Notes under the pieces: generated by a model
The model's input: the letters and a program-made list of their open reading frames with translations, nothing else
Databases searched by the model: none
Told to the model about the DNA's origin: nothing
Position numbers and translations under genes: made by a program
Shown here: one piece after another, positions 1 through 8,713 of the stretch
Numbering within the stretch: the stretch's first letter is position 1
Layout of the letters: each line of letters opens with the position of its first letter
DNA from: Spirosoma sp. KCTC 42546
Lineage (GTDB): Bacteria > Bacteroidota > Bacteroidia > Cytophagales > Spirosomataceae
Assembly (NCBI RefSeq): GCF_006965485.1
Contig: NZ_CP041360.1
Span: forward strand, 2,666,001 to 2,730,000
Reading direction: 5' to 3'
DNA: 64,000 nucleotides

Positions 1-1492
1 GTTTCCCCTGCGCTAACGTATTGTTTTTTAAGGCCCAGATTGGCGCCATGCCGGATAGCCGGAACGCTGGATAAACACCCGCCAGTAACGTTGTGAGACC
101 TGCCAGCGCGAGGGCGAAGAGAGCGGTTTGCCAGGTAAATAAATCCGTAGATTTCAGCGGGACTGCCAGTGTATTGGCCATCGTCGGTAGCGTAATCCAG
201 GCTAGGAGGATGGCTACCAGAACGGAGAGAAACGTAATCAGACCGGCTTCCGTCAGGAACTGGTAAATCAGCGACCCGCGATTACTGCCAACCGCTTTCC
301 GAATGCCTACTTCTTTTGCCCGTTTGAAGGCCTGAGCGGTGCTTAAATTGATGAAGTTAAAACAGGCAATCAGCAGCACCAGTAAACCAATGAACGACAG
401 CGTCCTGAGCAAAGGCAGATTGGCAGATCGTCCGCCCAGGTTGCTGCCATAATGAATTTCGGATAATGGCCCCAGGAAAAAACGTTTGTCGGGAAGGGCT
501 TCCTTTCCCATGTATTTGACGACTATATGCTGAAAACGCCTGGTTAATTGAGCGGGATTAATGCCCTCTTTTAACAACACAAATACCTGAAAATTGTCAT
601 TCCAGCCATTCCACTTATTCAAATCAGTATCCGGGTGGACGTTTTTGATCGAGGGGAAAGAAACCAGCAGATTGAATGGAAAACTAGTTGTTGTCGGGTG
701 GTCTTCCAGTACACCGGCCACCAGCAAGTCCTGTTTGTTATCGAGCTGAATGGTTTTGCTGAGTACGTCCGTCGTACCAAAATACTTTTCGGCATACGCG
801 CGCGTCAGGACGACGGTGTTGGGTTGCGATAGCGCAGTACGTGGATCACCGGTTATCCATTGATAATCAAGTAAATGAAATAATTCATTGCCCGCAAATA
901 CGTATGACTCTTTAAAGCGTTTATCGGAGTTAGGTACGGCAAAAGTACTGCCTCCCATCTGAAGCAAAGGGACGACTAACTCTGCTTCGGGCAGGTCGGT
1001 ATGCAAGGCGTTGGTCATGCCGGTATACGTACCCGGATAGCTGTGTTTTTCTTGAATATTTTCTCCCTCAACCCGGTAAATCCGACTCCCGTTTGTGTGG
1101 TACTTGTCGTAGCTGGTCTCGTGTCTGACCGCTAAAAATATCAGTACTGTACAAGCCATACCAACGGCCAGACCGGTGATATTGATGAAGGAATACCCCT
1201 TGCTTTTGGAGAGGTTTCGAAAGGCGATTTTTACATAGTTGCGTATCATAGAAGGACTTAGTAAAAAAGGAGTTGGGTAATCTGACGATCGTTTCGATTT
1301 GGCTAGTGGTCGTAGCAGTTTCAACGCACTCAGGCCATATCGCCAATTGGCTTTTCGTTCGCCTACCGTTTCGACCCAGTGAGCGTAGAGTTCCAGCAGG
1401 TCGCCCTGTACCTCTTCAGCGGTATCCGGATGACCGAAGGTCTCCAGGAGCCAGGTGGCCCAGCGCGGTGGTTGACGATGATTTGATTTCAT
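1..1492 (-). CDS. FtsX/MacB-type orphan permease, block A third gene (cut by left edge)
   Basis: The reading frame is open from an ATG at 1490-1492 to the first base of the window, giving 497 codons of an expected 870 or so. The soluble prefix spans residues 8-62 and has the block A signature (ETFGHPDT then EEVQGDLLELY). TM1 is near residues 104-122 (GMACTVLIFLAV), followed by a periplasmic MacB-PCD-like region and an FtsX core with NFINLSTAQ and KRAKEVGIRKAVGS near residue 394. The visible part ends just after the fourth membrane segment (YPAFRLSG). The second permease half must lie outside the window. It is the most promoter-distal visible gene of block A, separated from the upstream permease by a GC-rich hairpin. 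Family assignment is firm; substrate is unknown. Confidence 0.9.
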   Translation of the reverse strand, partial: MKSNHRQPPRWATWLLETFGHPDTAEEVQGDLLELYAHWVETVGERKANWRYGLSALKLLRPLAKSKRSSDYPTPFLLSPSMIRNYVKIAFRNLSKSKGYSFINITGLAVGMACTVLIFLAVRHETSYDKYHTNGSRIYRVEGENIQEKHSYPGTYTGMTNALHTDLPEAELVVPLLQMGGSTFAVPNSDKRFKESYVFAGNELFHLLDYQWITGDPRTALSQPNTVVLTRAYAEKYFGTTDVLSKTIQLDNKQDLLVAGVLEDHPTTTSFPFNLLVSFPSIKNVHPDTDLNKWNGWNDNFQVFVLLKEGINPAQLTRRFQHIVVKYMGKEALPDKRFFLGPLSEIHYGSNLGGRSANLPLLRTLSFIGLLVLLIACFNFINLSTAQAFKRAKEVGIRKAVGSNRGSLIYQFLTEAGLITFLSVLVAILLAWITLPTMANTLAVPLKSTDLFTWQTALFALALAGLTTLLAGVYPAFRLSGMAPIWALKNNTLAQGK

Positions 1493-1605
1493 GGTTTTTT
1501 TGCGTGGGGCAGGGGGCACGGAGCAGGGTGCGAGGTGCGGGGTGCAGGGTAATGCTCGGTTTGTGCCCTGCTCCGCGCTCCCTGCTCCGTGCTCCAAGCA
1601 CCGCG
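1493..1605. repeat. GC-rich junction hairpin between two block A permeases
   Basis: Imperfect inverted repeat with arms at about 1513-1542 and 1566-1595, built from GGAGCAGGG and GCACGGAGC words and their complements; roughly 25 of 30 positions pair. The same vocabulary recurs at 18370-18433, 21064-21119, 25835-25906, 31354-31398 and, more loosely, 46609-46684, so it is a dispersed palindromic repeat family. Confidence 0.75.
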
Positions 1606-4212
1606 TTATTCAGACCGTAGTGACTTAACCGGGTTAACCAACGCGGCTTTGATGCTTTGGAAACTGACTGTCAACAAGGCAATGCCGATGGCCAGTAACC
1701 CTACCAGCGCAAACACCCAGCCCGAAATATCGACCCGGTACGCAAAGTTTTGTAGCCACTGGCTCATGACATACCAGGCAATCGGGCTAGCGACCAGAAT
1801 GGCGATACTCACCGGTTTCAGAAAGTCTCGGGAGAGCAGCGTTACAACACTGCCGACGGATGCACCGAGCACTTTCCGAACACCAATCTCTTTGGTCCGC
1901 TGCTGGGCTGAAAATGAGGCCAGACCAAACAAACCCAGACAGGCAATGAAAATGGCTAAACCCGCAAAAACCTGCATAATCGTTTGCTGGCGCAAATCAG
2001 TCTGGTACATCTGATCGAACTGCTGATCCAGAAAGTGGTATTCAAATGGGTAAGCCGGTCGTGTTTTGGCGTACAACTGTTGAATCGTCTCGACAGTAGC
2101 TGTCAGGTTACCGGGTTTCAGCCGAATCAGAGCCGCCCGCCGGTCATCATTCGGCGCAATCACCAATGGCTCTATCGCTTCTTTCAAAGACAGGAAATTG
2201 TAATCCTCCACCACGCCAATGATGGTCCGGTTCGTGCTATCGCGCATGGTATTTTTAAGCCATTTGCCAACGGCCTGGTCCGGAGTCCAGCCCAGCCGGG
2301 CAGCCGCCGTTCGATTGATCAGGATAGCCCCTGCCGTGTCGGTGGGGAACAGGGGAGAAAAGTCCCGGCCTGCAATGATTTTTAGCCCCAGGGTTTTTAC
2401 AAAATCGAAATCAGCAAATTCGGTTCGGGCCTTCCATCGGTTCGGATGGGCTTCTACATCAAACATATGCCCATCAAAAAAACCACCCGGTTCGCCTGAC
2501 ATCATCGAAACGGACTCTACCCGGCTCTGTGAAAGTAATTCAGGTTTATGTTTCAGAATGAAGTTATAGATATCCTCATTGTCGATGGGGATTACCAGGG
2601 TTTGCTCTTTGTTGTAGCCAAGCTGTTTGTTTTTGAGGTAGCTCATTTGCTGGGTACCAATGGCCGTTCCCAGCATGAGCAGTATCGAAATACTGAATTG
2701 CACCACTACCAGCACCTGCCGTAACGATGTTCCTCCTTTGCCCAGTCTTAATTTGCCTTTCAACGCCTGGATGGGCGAAAAGGCCGCCAGCACAAATGCC
2801 GGATAGCTCCCCGACAGAAAACCCACTACCACAATAATTCCGATCAGGAACAGAACGATCGGCAACGCATATACGGATAGATTCAATGGGTAGCCCAGCA
2901 ACTGTTTGTAAACCGGTAACACCAGGGCCAGTAATCCAATCGAAACCAGGCAGGAGAGAGTTGTCAGCAGCAGCGACTCACCAATAAATTGCCATACCAG
3001 ATGGCCTTTAATGGCCCCCAATACTTTCCGAACGCCAATCTCTTTGGATCGGTCCACGGCCCGAACGGTTGACAGGTTCATGAAATTGATGCAGGCTACC
3101 AGCAGAATGAGGGCTGCAATCGATAAAAAGATATAGACTACTTTTTTATCGCCATGCTTTACGCTATCGAAGGCCGACTGTTCAAAATAAATGGAGGCCA
3201 ACGGCGTGAGTGATAGATTGAAATGGAAGCCGGACTGCTTAAAGATTTGCCCCATATGTTTATCCATGAAGCGCGGGAAATTGCGTTCAACCTGTTCTTC
3301 GCTAGCTGTTGGGTCAAGCTGTACGTAGGTATAAATGCCGTTATTGATCCAGCCGGTCATCCAGGTCCGGTCTTTGTAGTTCTCCAGGGGTATCACCAGA
3401 TCGAAGTCCAGGTGCGAATTAGCCGGAACATCCTGCGCAATACCGGTGACCTTTACCGCCAGGTTTTTGTCGACCTTAACGATTTTACCCAGCGCATTGT
3501 CGATGCTGCCAAAGTATTTTCTGGCCGTCGATTCGGTGAGGACTACACTCGCTGGCTCTGACAACACCGTCGCCGGATCGCCTTTCAGCAATGGGAACGT
3601 GAAGAACGTGAAGAAGTTAGGATCAACATCAATGATTTTCCGCTCATGAAACGACTTGTCTTGGGTAGCTACGAGAGCATCGGTAGGATTTACCCGTACC
3701 GCCTGGGTGATCTGGCCCTTAAAGTCGGTCAGTAGGGCGGGCGCATATTGTCCCGATACGTAGGAGACCGCTACTTCTTTCCCCTCGTGCTCCATGCCCC
3801 GCATGACCCGGTAGATGCTTTTCCCGTTTTTGTGAAAATTATCGACGCTGAACTCGTTCATGATGAACAGGAAAATCAGTAGGCATACCGTAATGCCCGT
3901 AGACAATCCCAGTAGGTTGATACCCGAAAAAACCTTGTTTCGGGTTAGGTTTCGGAGGGCGATTTTGACATAATTTCGTAGCATAGTTGGGCTCAATAAG
4001 AAAGGGATTGGGTACTCTACAGATTGTTTCGATTTGGCCAGAGGCCGTAGCAGTTTTAGTGCATTCAGGCCATACCGCCAGCGCGCTTTTCGCTCACCCA
4101 AGGTCTGCACCCAATAGTCGTAGAGTTCAAGCAGATCGCCCTGCACTTCTTCCGAAGTGTCAGGATGACCGAAGGTCTCCAGGAGCCAGTTGGCAAAACG
4201 GGGTGGTTTCAT
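1606..4212 (-). CDS. FtsX/MacB-type orphan permease, block A second gene
   Basis: 868 residues from ATG at 4212. Prefix residues 3-58 are of block A type (WLLETFGHPDTSEEVQGD). TM1 lies near 98-118 (GITVCLLIFLFIMNE), followed by a periplasmic domain, then the first FtsX core with RSKEIGVRKVLGA near residue 390, and a second core with QQRTKEIGVRKVLGAS starting at residue 770. Eight membrane segments are predicted in the 1+3, 1+3 pattern of two fused MacB permease units. The core has no close match among its immediate neighbours (IMNEFSVDNFH after TM1). No ATPase domain is present. It probably moves or extracts a substrate with an ATPase supplied from elsewhere, or acts as a mechanical transmitter; the role is not known. 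Confidence 0.93.
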   Translation of the reverse strand: MKPPRFANWLLETFGHPDTSEEVQGDLLELYDYWVQTLGERKARWRYGLNALKLLRPLAKSKQSVEYPIPFLLSPTMLRNYVKIALRNLTRNKVFSGINLLGLSTGITVCLLIFLFIMNEFSVDNFHKNGKSIYRVMRGMEHEGKEVAVSYVSGQYAPALLTDFKGQITQAVRVNPTDALVATQDKSFHERKIIDVDPNFFTFFTFPLLKGDPATVLSEPASVVLTESTARKYFGSIDNALGKIVKVDKNLAVKVTGIAQDVPANSHLDFDLVIPLENYKDRTWMTGWINNGIYTYVQLDPTASEEQVERNFPRFMDKHMGQIFKQSGFHFNLSLTPLASIYFEQSAFDSVKHGDKKVVYIFLSIAALILLVACINFMNLSTVRAVDRSKEIGVRKVLGAIKGHLVWQFIGESLLLTTLSCLVSIGLLALVLPVYKQLLGYPLNLSVYALPIVLFLIGIIVVVGFLSGSYPAFVLAAFSPIQALKGKLRLGKGGTSLRQVLVVVQFSISILLMLGTAIGTQQMSYLKNKQLGYNKEQTLVIPIDNEDIYNFILKHKPELLSQSRVESVSMMSGEPGGFFDGHMFDVEAHPNRWKARTEFADFDFVKTLGLKIIAGRDFSPLFPTDTAGAILINRTAAARLGWTPDQAVGKWLKNTMRDSTNRTIIGVVEDYNFLSLKEAIEPLVIAPNDDRRAALIRLKPGNLTATVETIQQLYAKTRPAYPFEYHFLDQQFDQMYQTDLRQQTIMQVFAGLAIFIACLGLFGLASFSAQQRTKEIGVRKVLGASVGSVVTLLSRDFLKPVSIAILVASPIAWYVMSQWLQNFAYRVDISGWVFALVGLLAIGIALLTVSFQSIKAALVNPVKSLRSE

Positions 4213-4215
4213 TAG

Positions 4216-4295
4216 TGTAGTACCGACCGTCCCGGTCGGCAGTGAATCAGTTAGTAAAAACGGGTGTCCAGCCGCCCGCCCCGGTCGGTACTACA
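4216..4295. repeat. Inverted repeat at permease junction (third repeat class)
   Basis: Perfect 14-base arms at 4216-4229 (TGTAGTACCGACCG) and 4282-4295, with further G/C-rich complementarity inside. It fills the 84-bp gap between two block A permeases. A shortened relative lies in the 24-bp gap at 13006-13029. Confidence 0.8.
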
Positions 4296-4296
4296 G

Positions 4297-6909
4297 TTAC
4301 TCGCTTCGTAACGATTTAACCGGATTAATCAATGCCGCTTTGATGCTTTGGAAGCTGACTGTCAGCAACGTAACCAGGAGAGCGCCTACTCCTGAGACAG
4401 CAAAAATCCACCACGACAACTCCGTTCGATACTCGTATTTCTGGAGCCAGTTGCCGAGAAAATACCAGGCGATGGGCGTAGCGATACCGAAGGCGATAAT
4501 GACCAGAATCACAAAGTCTTTGGAGAGCATCAGCCATACATTAGTTACGGATGCGCCAAGCACTTTCCGAACACCAATCTCTTTGGTGCGCTGCTCGGCC
4601 ACGAACGATGCCAGGCCGAACAGACCTAAGCATGAGATAAAAATGGCCAGGATGGCAAACCCCGAAGCCAGCTTACCGATGCGCTCCTCGGCGGCAAATT
4701 TCAACGCGTACTGCTGATCTGTGAATCGATAATCGAACGGGCTACCCGGATTGAATTTTCGGAAAACGGATTCGATACTGGCCAATGACTCGCTGGTACT
4801 TCGGCTCGGATTGAGCTTAATGTTGATGACATTGGCCCATCCGTAATCCAGCACATACACCGTCTGATAAACAGGCTCAAAGGGTGAGGCCATGAGCATG
4901 TCCTTAATAACCCCAACTACCCGATAGGGCTTGCCATTCCACTTAACCTGCTTGCCTACCGGGTCTTTGATACCCATGTAGCGCACGGCTGTTTCATTCA
5001 GCACCATGCCCGACGAATCACTCGGAAACTGCCGGGAAAAATCGCGCCCCTGAGCAAACTGCCAGCCTACTGTTTTGCCAAAATCGTGCGTAACGGCAAT
5101 GGTGCCAAAATTATCTTTGAAGCCAGGGTCTTTGCCCACCCAGTCGAACCCACTATTCTGCGAATTCAGATCGGTTGCCGGGGTCGATGAGGTCGACATA
5201 TCCAGTACGGTGCCGGTTCGGATCAGGTCATCACGCAGGGCATTGTAGTGTTCATGTAATTCCGGGGTGTTCATGGCAACGGTAATCAAGCCGCTTCGGT
5301 CATAGCCTACGGGCCTGCTTTTGGCGTGCTCAATTTGCCGGAACACAATTATGGTTCCGATGATCAGGGTAACGGAAACCGTAAACTGTACCACCACCAA
5401 CACCTGGCGGGGAATCGACGCAAACCGACCCACCCGGAAAGTTCCTTTCAACACCTTAACCGCCTGGAACGATGATAGGTAAAGGGCTGGGTAGCTACCG
5501 GCAATCAACCCGGTCAGTAAGCTAAATCCAAGCCCGGATAGCCAGAAAACAGGGTTGGTCCATAAAATACCGACCTGTTTATCAGCTACTTCGTTGAAAA
5601 GAGGCAGTATAAGTAGCACCAGGAGTATAGACAATCCAAATGCGAAGACCGCCACCAGCAACGATTCGCTAAAAAACTGCCCGATCAACTGACTGCGCAC
5701 CGAGCCAACGGCTTTCCGAATCCCCACTTCTTTGGCGCGTTTTTCGGAGCGGGCCGTGCTCAGGTTCATAAAATTGATGCAGGCCAGCAGCAGGACAAAG
5801 ACGCCAATGATGCCGAATAACCAGACGTATTGAATCCGCCCTTCCAGGTTTCCCGATTTATCCCAGCCCGAGTACAGGTGCCAGTTACGCATGGGCTGGA
5901 GGTATACCTTTGGCTTGATGAACGCTGATTCGGGACTGTGTTTCAGTCGGATGTTTTTGATTTTTTCCGACACCGCGTCAACCGTTGTATTCGGAGCGAT
6001 CTGAGCCAATACCTGCCAGGAGAAGTTTCCCCATTCTACGTTGTCCTGCGCCCGTTTTACCCAACCTTCCGAGGAGGCATACAGATCCCAGGGGGCGATG
6101 AACTTCATATCTCTGAACTCGGTATTGTACGGGAAATCTTCATAAACGCCCGTTACTTTCACATCCAGTTTGTTGTCGATCTTCATGAGCTTACCGACTG
6201 GATCAGACGTGCCGAACAGCGCCTGTGCAACTGATTCAGACAATAATATCGAAGCTGGATCTTTTAAGCCGGCCCGTGTGCCGCTGATCATCTTCAGTGT
6301 GAGCATATCGGGCGCATCGGCACTCAGGTAGTTGCCGGTTTTGGTGAATTTTTTGTCGCCAAACGCCAGGATATGATCGCGCGTCCAGGAGGACATGATC
6401 ACATGGGTAAAATCACTGGCGTACACCGTCCGCAGCTCCGGGCCCATGGGGGCAGGGTTATATTCGCCATGAAACACCTCACCGTTGAACGTTCCGGTTT
6501 GCATGACCTTGGCAATCCGGTCGTAATTCTGGAAGTACTTATCATACGATAGTTCGTCGTAAATCCAGAGACCAATCAGTATTGCCACCGCCATACCCAT
6601 AGCGAGCCCACCAATGTTGATGAAGGAATACGCCTTGTTCTTAACAAGATTCCTCAGCGCGATTTTCAAATAGTTACGTAGCATAATAGGACTTAAAAAG
6701 AAGATGGTCGGGTATTCGGTTGATTTTCGTTTGGCCAAAGGCCGCATTAGTTTCAAAACGTTTAAGCTATACCGCCAGCGAGCTTGTCGCACACCCATCG
6801 TTTGTTCCCAATAAGCATAGAGTTCGAGCAGGTCGCCCTGCACTTCTTCTCGCGTGTCGGGATGACCGAAAGTTTCCAGAAGCCAATTGGCCCAGCGGGG
6901 CGGTTTCAT
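4297..6909 (-). CDS. FtsX/MacB-type orphan permease, block A first gene
   Basis: 870 residues from ATG at 6909, first permease downstream of the block A PadR gene. Prefix residues 3-58 (LLETFGHPDTREEVQGD), TM1 near 103-118 (MAVAILIGLWIYDELS), a periplasmic domain with SILLSESVAQALFG and VKVTGVYEDFP, the first FtsX core with KRAKEVGIRKAVGS near residue 395, TM5 VQFTVSVTLIIGT, a second periplasmic domain, and EQRTKEIGVRKVLGAS near residue 772. It belongs to the most common core type in the window (IGLWIYDELS type), shared with the genes ending at 10381, 13030, 18433, 21119, 31401 and 42274 in blocks B and C. No nucleotide-binding domain. Confidence 0.94.
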   Translation of the reverse strand: MKPPRWANWLLETFGHPDTREEVQGDLLELYAYWEQTMGVRQARWRYSLNVLKLMRPLAKRKSTEYPTIFFLSPIMLRNYLKIALRNLVKNKAYSFINIGGLAMGMAVAILIGLWIYDELSYDKYFQNYDRIAKVMQTGTFNGEVFHGEYNPAPMGPELRTVYASDFTHVIMSSWTRDHILAFGDKKFTKTGNYLSADAPDMLTLKMISGTRAGLKDPASILLSESVAQALFGTSDPVGKLMKIDNKLDVKVTGVYEDFPYNTEFRDMKFIAPWDLYASSEGWVKRAQDNVEWGNFSWQVLAQIAPNTTVDAVSEKIKNIRLKHSPESAFIKPKVYLQPMRNWHLYSGWDKSGNLEGRIQYVWLFGIIGVFVLLLACINFMNLSTARSEKRAKEVGIRKAVGSVRSQLIGQFFSESLLVAVFAFGLSILLVLLILPLFNEVADKQVGILWTNPVFWLSGLGFSLLTGLIAGSYPALYLSSFQAVKVLKGTFRVGRFASIPRQVLVVVQFTVSVTLIIGTIIVFRQIEHAKSRPVGYDRSGLITVAMNTPELHEHYNALRDDLIRTGTVLDMSTSSTPATDLNSQNSGFDWVGKDPGFKDNFGTIAVTHDFGKTVGWQFAQGRDFSRQFPSDSSGMVLNETAVRYMGIKDPVGKQVKWNGKPYRVVGVIKDMLMASPFEPVYQTVYVLDYGWANVINIKLNPSRSTSESLASIESVFRKFNPGSPFDYRFTDQQYALKFAAEERIGKLASGFAILAIFISCLGLFGLASFVAEQRTKEIGVRKVLGASVTNVWLMLSKDFVILVIIAFGIATPIAWYFLGNWLQKYEYRTELSWWIFAVSGVGALLVTLLTVSFQSIKAALINPVKSLRSE

Positions 6910-6913
6910 TCGA

Positions 6914-7013
6914 TTAATGGATAATTGATAATGTAAAATGGATACTGAAAGTAAACGGGAATTGCTGCTGATTTACAGAGTATTGTACATTACTCATTAT
7001 TCATTGTACATTA
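6914..7013. repeat. AT-rich junction hairpin between PadR and permease, block A
   Basis: Left arm built from AATGGATAATTGATAATG words and right arm from their complements (TACATTACTCATTATTCATT). It is one of ten AT-rich palindromic spacers in the window and sits between the PadR stop codon and the first permease start codon. Confidence 0.75.
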
Positions 7014-7015
7014 GT

Positions 7016-7354
7016 TTAGCCTCCCATCAATTGCAGCGTTTGTGGGGGGAGTGCTCCCCATAGTTCCTCCCGCACCTGCTTCACTTCCTGCAAGGCTTTT
7101 CGTCCGGCGGCCGTAACGGTAAAAAATCGCTTTCGACGGCCTCCGCGCTCGGCTGTTGCACCGCCCATTTGCGAAGAAAGGAACCCTTTTTCTTCCAATC
7201 GTTGCAAGGTTGTGTGAACTGTGCTGAACCCTACGGATCGACCGGTTTTCTGCTCAATTTCTTGGGTGATATTAACCCCGTAGGCGCCTTCGTCAAGGAC
7301 GGCAACGGTTAGTAAAACCACTTCTTCAAACTCTCCCAAAAAGGCCCGTTTCAT
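7016..7354 (-). CDS. PadR-family transcriptional regulator, block A
   Basis: 112 residues starting MKRAFLGEFEE. A short PadR-type winged-helix protein: LGEFEEVVLLTVAVL forms the first helix, the recognition region is near residues 38-55 (GRSVGFSTVHTTLQRLEEKG), and the wing carries the basic ATAERGGRRKR stretch near residues 66-75. About 65% of positions appear shared with the other three PadR proteins in this window. It is the first gene of block A, 106 bp upstream of the first permease. Upstream lie a TTTG box and a tandem dyad that recur at all four PadR genes, which suggests autoregulation and control of the permease genes. The inducing signal is unknown. Confidence 0.93.
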   Translation of the reverse strand: MKRAFLGEFEEVVLLTVAVLDEGAYGVNITQEIEQKTGRSVGFSTVHTTLQRLEEKGFLSSQMGGATAERGGRRKRFFTVTAAGRKALQEVKQVREELWGALPPQTLQLMGG

Positions 7355-7364
7355 AGCAGAGATT

Positions 7365-7392
7365 ATTATATACGATAATGTCGATCAAATGC
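7365..7392 (-). promoter_or_regulatory. GCATTTG-N17-TAAT element upstream of PadR A
   Basis: On the minus strand GCATTTG occupies 7392-7386 and TAAT 7368-7365, with 17 bp between, ending 10 bp before the PadR start codon. The same spacing is found before the other three PadR genes. TTTG resembles the -33 box of Bacteroidota promoters; if TAAT is the -7 box the mRNA would have almost no leader. Confidence 0.55.
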
Positions 7393-7463
7393 GGTGCCAA
7401 CTCGCTGATAGTGCTCTGAATGTAGATTTAAGGCCATTTTTTAGAACACAGACCTGGTTGAAC

Positions 7464-7501
7464 TGTCCGTTTCTGGACAACAGGTGTCCGCAAAACGGAC
7501 A
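7464..7501. promoter_or_regulatory. Tandem dyad operator, block A
   Basis: Two inverted repeats, TGTCC-N6-GGACA at 7464-7479 and TGTCC-N7-GGACA at 7485-7501, are separated by 5 bp. The nearer dyad is 110 bp upstream of the PadR start and lies between it and the divergent reductase gene starting at 7627. Equivalent pairs occur at 24257-24293, 45442-45478 and 55792-55828. TGT-N10-ACA dyads are compatible with PadR binding, but the cognate protein is inferred. Confidence 0.75.
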
Positions 7502-7626
7502 AGTGGGTCCAGCCTGCGCGTATAGGTAGTTCGGGGTTTTCTATACCTGACAATTTTATAGTCATCAACTTGATGTCTGATTTTTTTGCTATCAATTTTG
7601 TCATAAATCATTCAGAACCGACGACT

Positions 7627-8151
7627 ATGCGCAACGTAATTTTAGGAGTGGCCGTTAGCCTGGACGGCTACATTGAAGGACCCAATGGGGAGTATGACTG
7701 GTGCTTTACCGACCAGGATTATGGCATGACGGCGTTTCTGGCGCGAATTGATGCGTTAGTTATGGGTCGTAAAACCTACGAGCTTCTAACCAACCCCGAC
7801 GAAGTGGCTAGCAACTATTCGTTTGATGCCTACAAAAAGTATGTGTTTTCGAATACGCTTGCAGAGGTAGCTGCAGGCGCAGAGCTACTTCGCGGAGACG
7901 TTAGAACACAAATGGACGCACTTAAAAATCAGCCCGGCAGCGATATCTGGCTCTTTGGTGGCGCTGACCTAACCGCTTCGTTTCTGCGGGAAGGACTGGT
8001 CGATGAAGTACAACTGGCGATTCATCCGATTATTCTGGGTGCAGGAAAGCCACTCTTTACCAACATCCAGGATCGGATTAACCTAACCCTGGTCGATTCA
8101 AAAACGTATTCAACGGGGCTTGTTTCTTTGTTTTATAAATTGACAAACTGA
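7627..8151 (+). CDS. RibD C-terminal/dihydrofolate reductase-like family protein
   Basis: 174 residues if started at ATG 7627 (MRNVILGVAVSLDGYIEG), the usual beginning of this family; the frame is open further upstream to 7570, but the extra residues are atypical. Recognisable blocks are SLDGYIEGPNGEYDW at the N-terminus, ALVMGRKTYELL near residue 45, DIWLFGGADLTASFLREGLVDE near 110 and HPIILGAGKPLF near 135, giving the NADPH-binding DHFR-like fold. The members are usually stand-alone reductases of unknown substrate; antifolate-type DHFR activity cannot be claimed. It is divergent from PadR A and shares the operator-bearing intergenic region, so it may be co-regulated. Confidence 0.88.
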   Translation: MRNVILGVAVSLDGYIEGPNGEYDWCFTDQDYGMTAFLARIDALVMGRKTYELLTNPDEVASNYSFDAYKKYVFSNTLAEVAAGAELLRGDVRTQMDALKNQPGSDIWLFGGADLTASFLREGLVDEVQLAIHPIILGAGKPLFTNIQDRINLTLVDSKTYSTGLVSLFYKLTN

Positions 8152-8713
8152 GAACTTATATGTAGTAGTTTGTGTGGAAAACCAGTAGGTTATGAGTAAA
8201 TGAGAGCGTTTTTCTGCTTTTATTCAACAGAAAAGCATAGCAGAATATCCGCTATGCTTTCCAAACCAACCTAATCTGAATAACGGCACCATTTCTCCCT
8301 CTCGACTGAGAGGGAGAACCGCCGGTTCATTTGCATTATGCTTCTCAGCTACTTCATGCTGAAAAACACCGCTGTTTATTGCGTAAGTTCTTAACTAGAT
8401 ATCTAGATAGGGTTTTGATCGGGAAGTTACTTATCGGCAAAATGAACTCCTAAGGCCGGTATATGTAGTACTCAAACGAATCATGGGAAGATTTGTATTA
8501 TAAACAACATCATACAACTACTTGTTCGTTGGGTGTTAACCAACTGTGGTTGCAACTTAATGTACTAGGAGTATAAAACAAAAAAGCACCCATTTTTGAG
8601 TGCTTCAAGACAAGTTAGTACTGGTTTATTTATAATCGCTGATCGATGTTATTTTTCAGCCATACCTTCAGACTCTGATGCTGTAAGTAGTAAAGTACTG
8701 CGATAAGAAGCGC
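8152..8713. other. 562-bp intergenic stretch without genes
   Basis: No convincing reading frame. It holds a hairpin at 8232-8260 (10-bp arms AAAGCATAGC / GCTATGCTTT) about 80 bp after the reductase stop, a hairpin at 8293-8318 (11-bp arms TTCTCCCTCTC / GAGAGGGAGAA with a 4-base loop, a word pair often dispersed in bacterial genomes), a 12-bp palindrome CTAGATATCTAG at 8395-8406, and a terminator at 8584-8605 for the minus-strand gene. Confidence 0.7.
8574..8605 (-). terminator. Rho-independent terminator of the aldo/keto reductase gene
   Basis: On the minus strand, AAGCACTC pairs with GGGTGCTT around a 6-base A-rich loop and is followed by TTTTGTTTTA. It lies about 110 bp past the stop codon at 8714, in the correct orientation for that gene. 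Confidence 0.75.

Noticed and set aside
1..1492. Left-edge permease as a pseudogene
   Set aside because: The frame is open and normal up to the window border; it is cut by the window, not by mutation.
7570..7626. Upstream start for the RibD/DHFR-like protein
   Set aside because: Family members begin with MRxVILGVAVSLDG; the upstream part has no family similarity and would begin with TTG.
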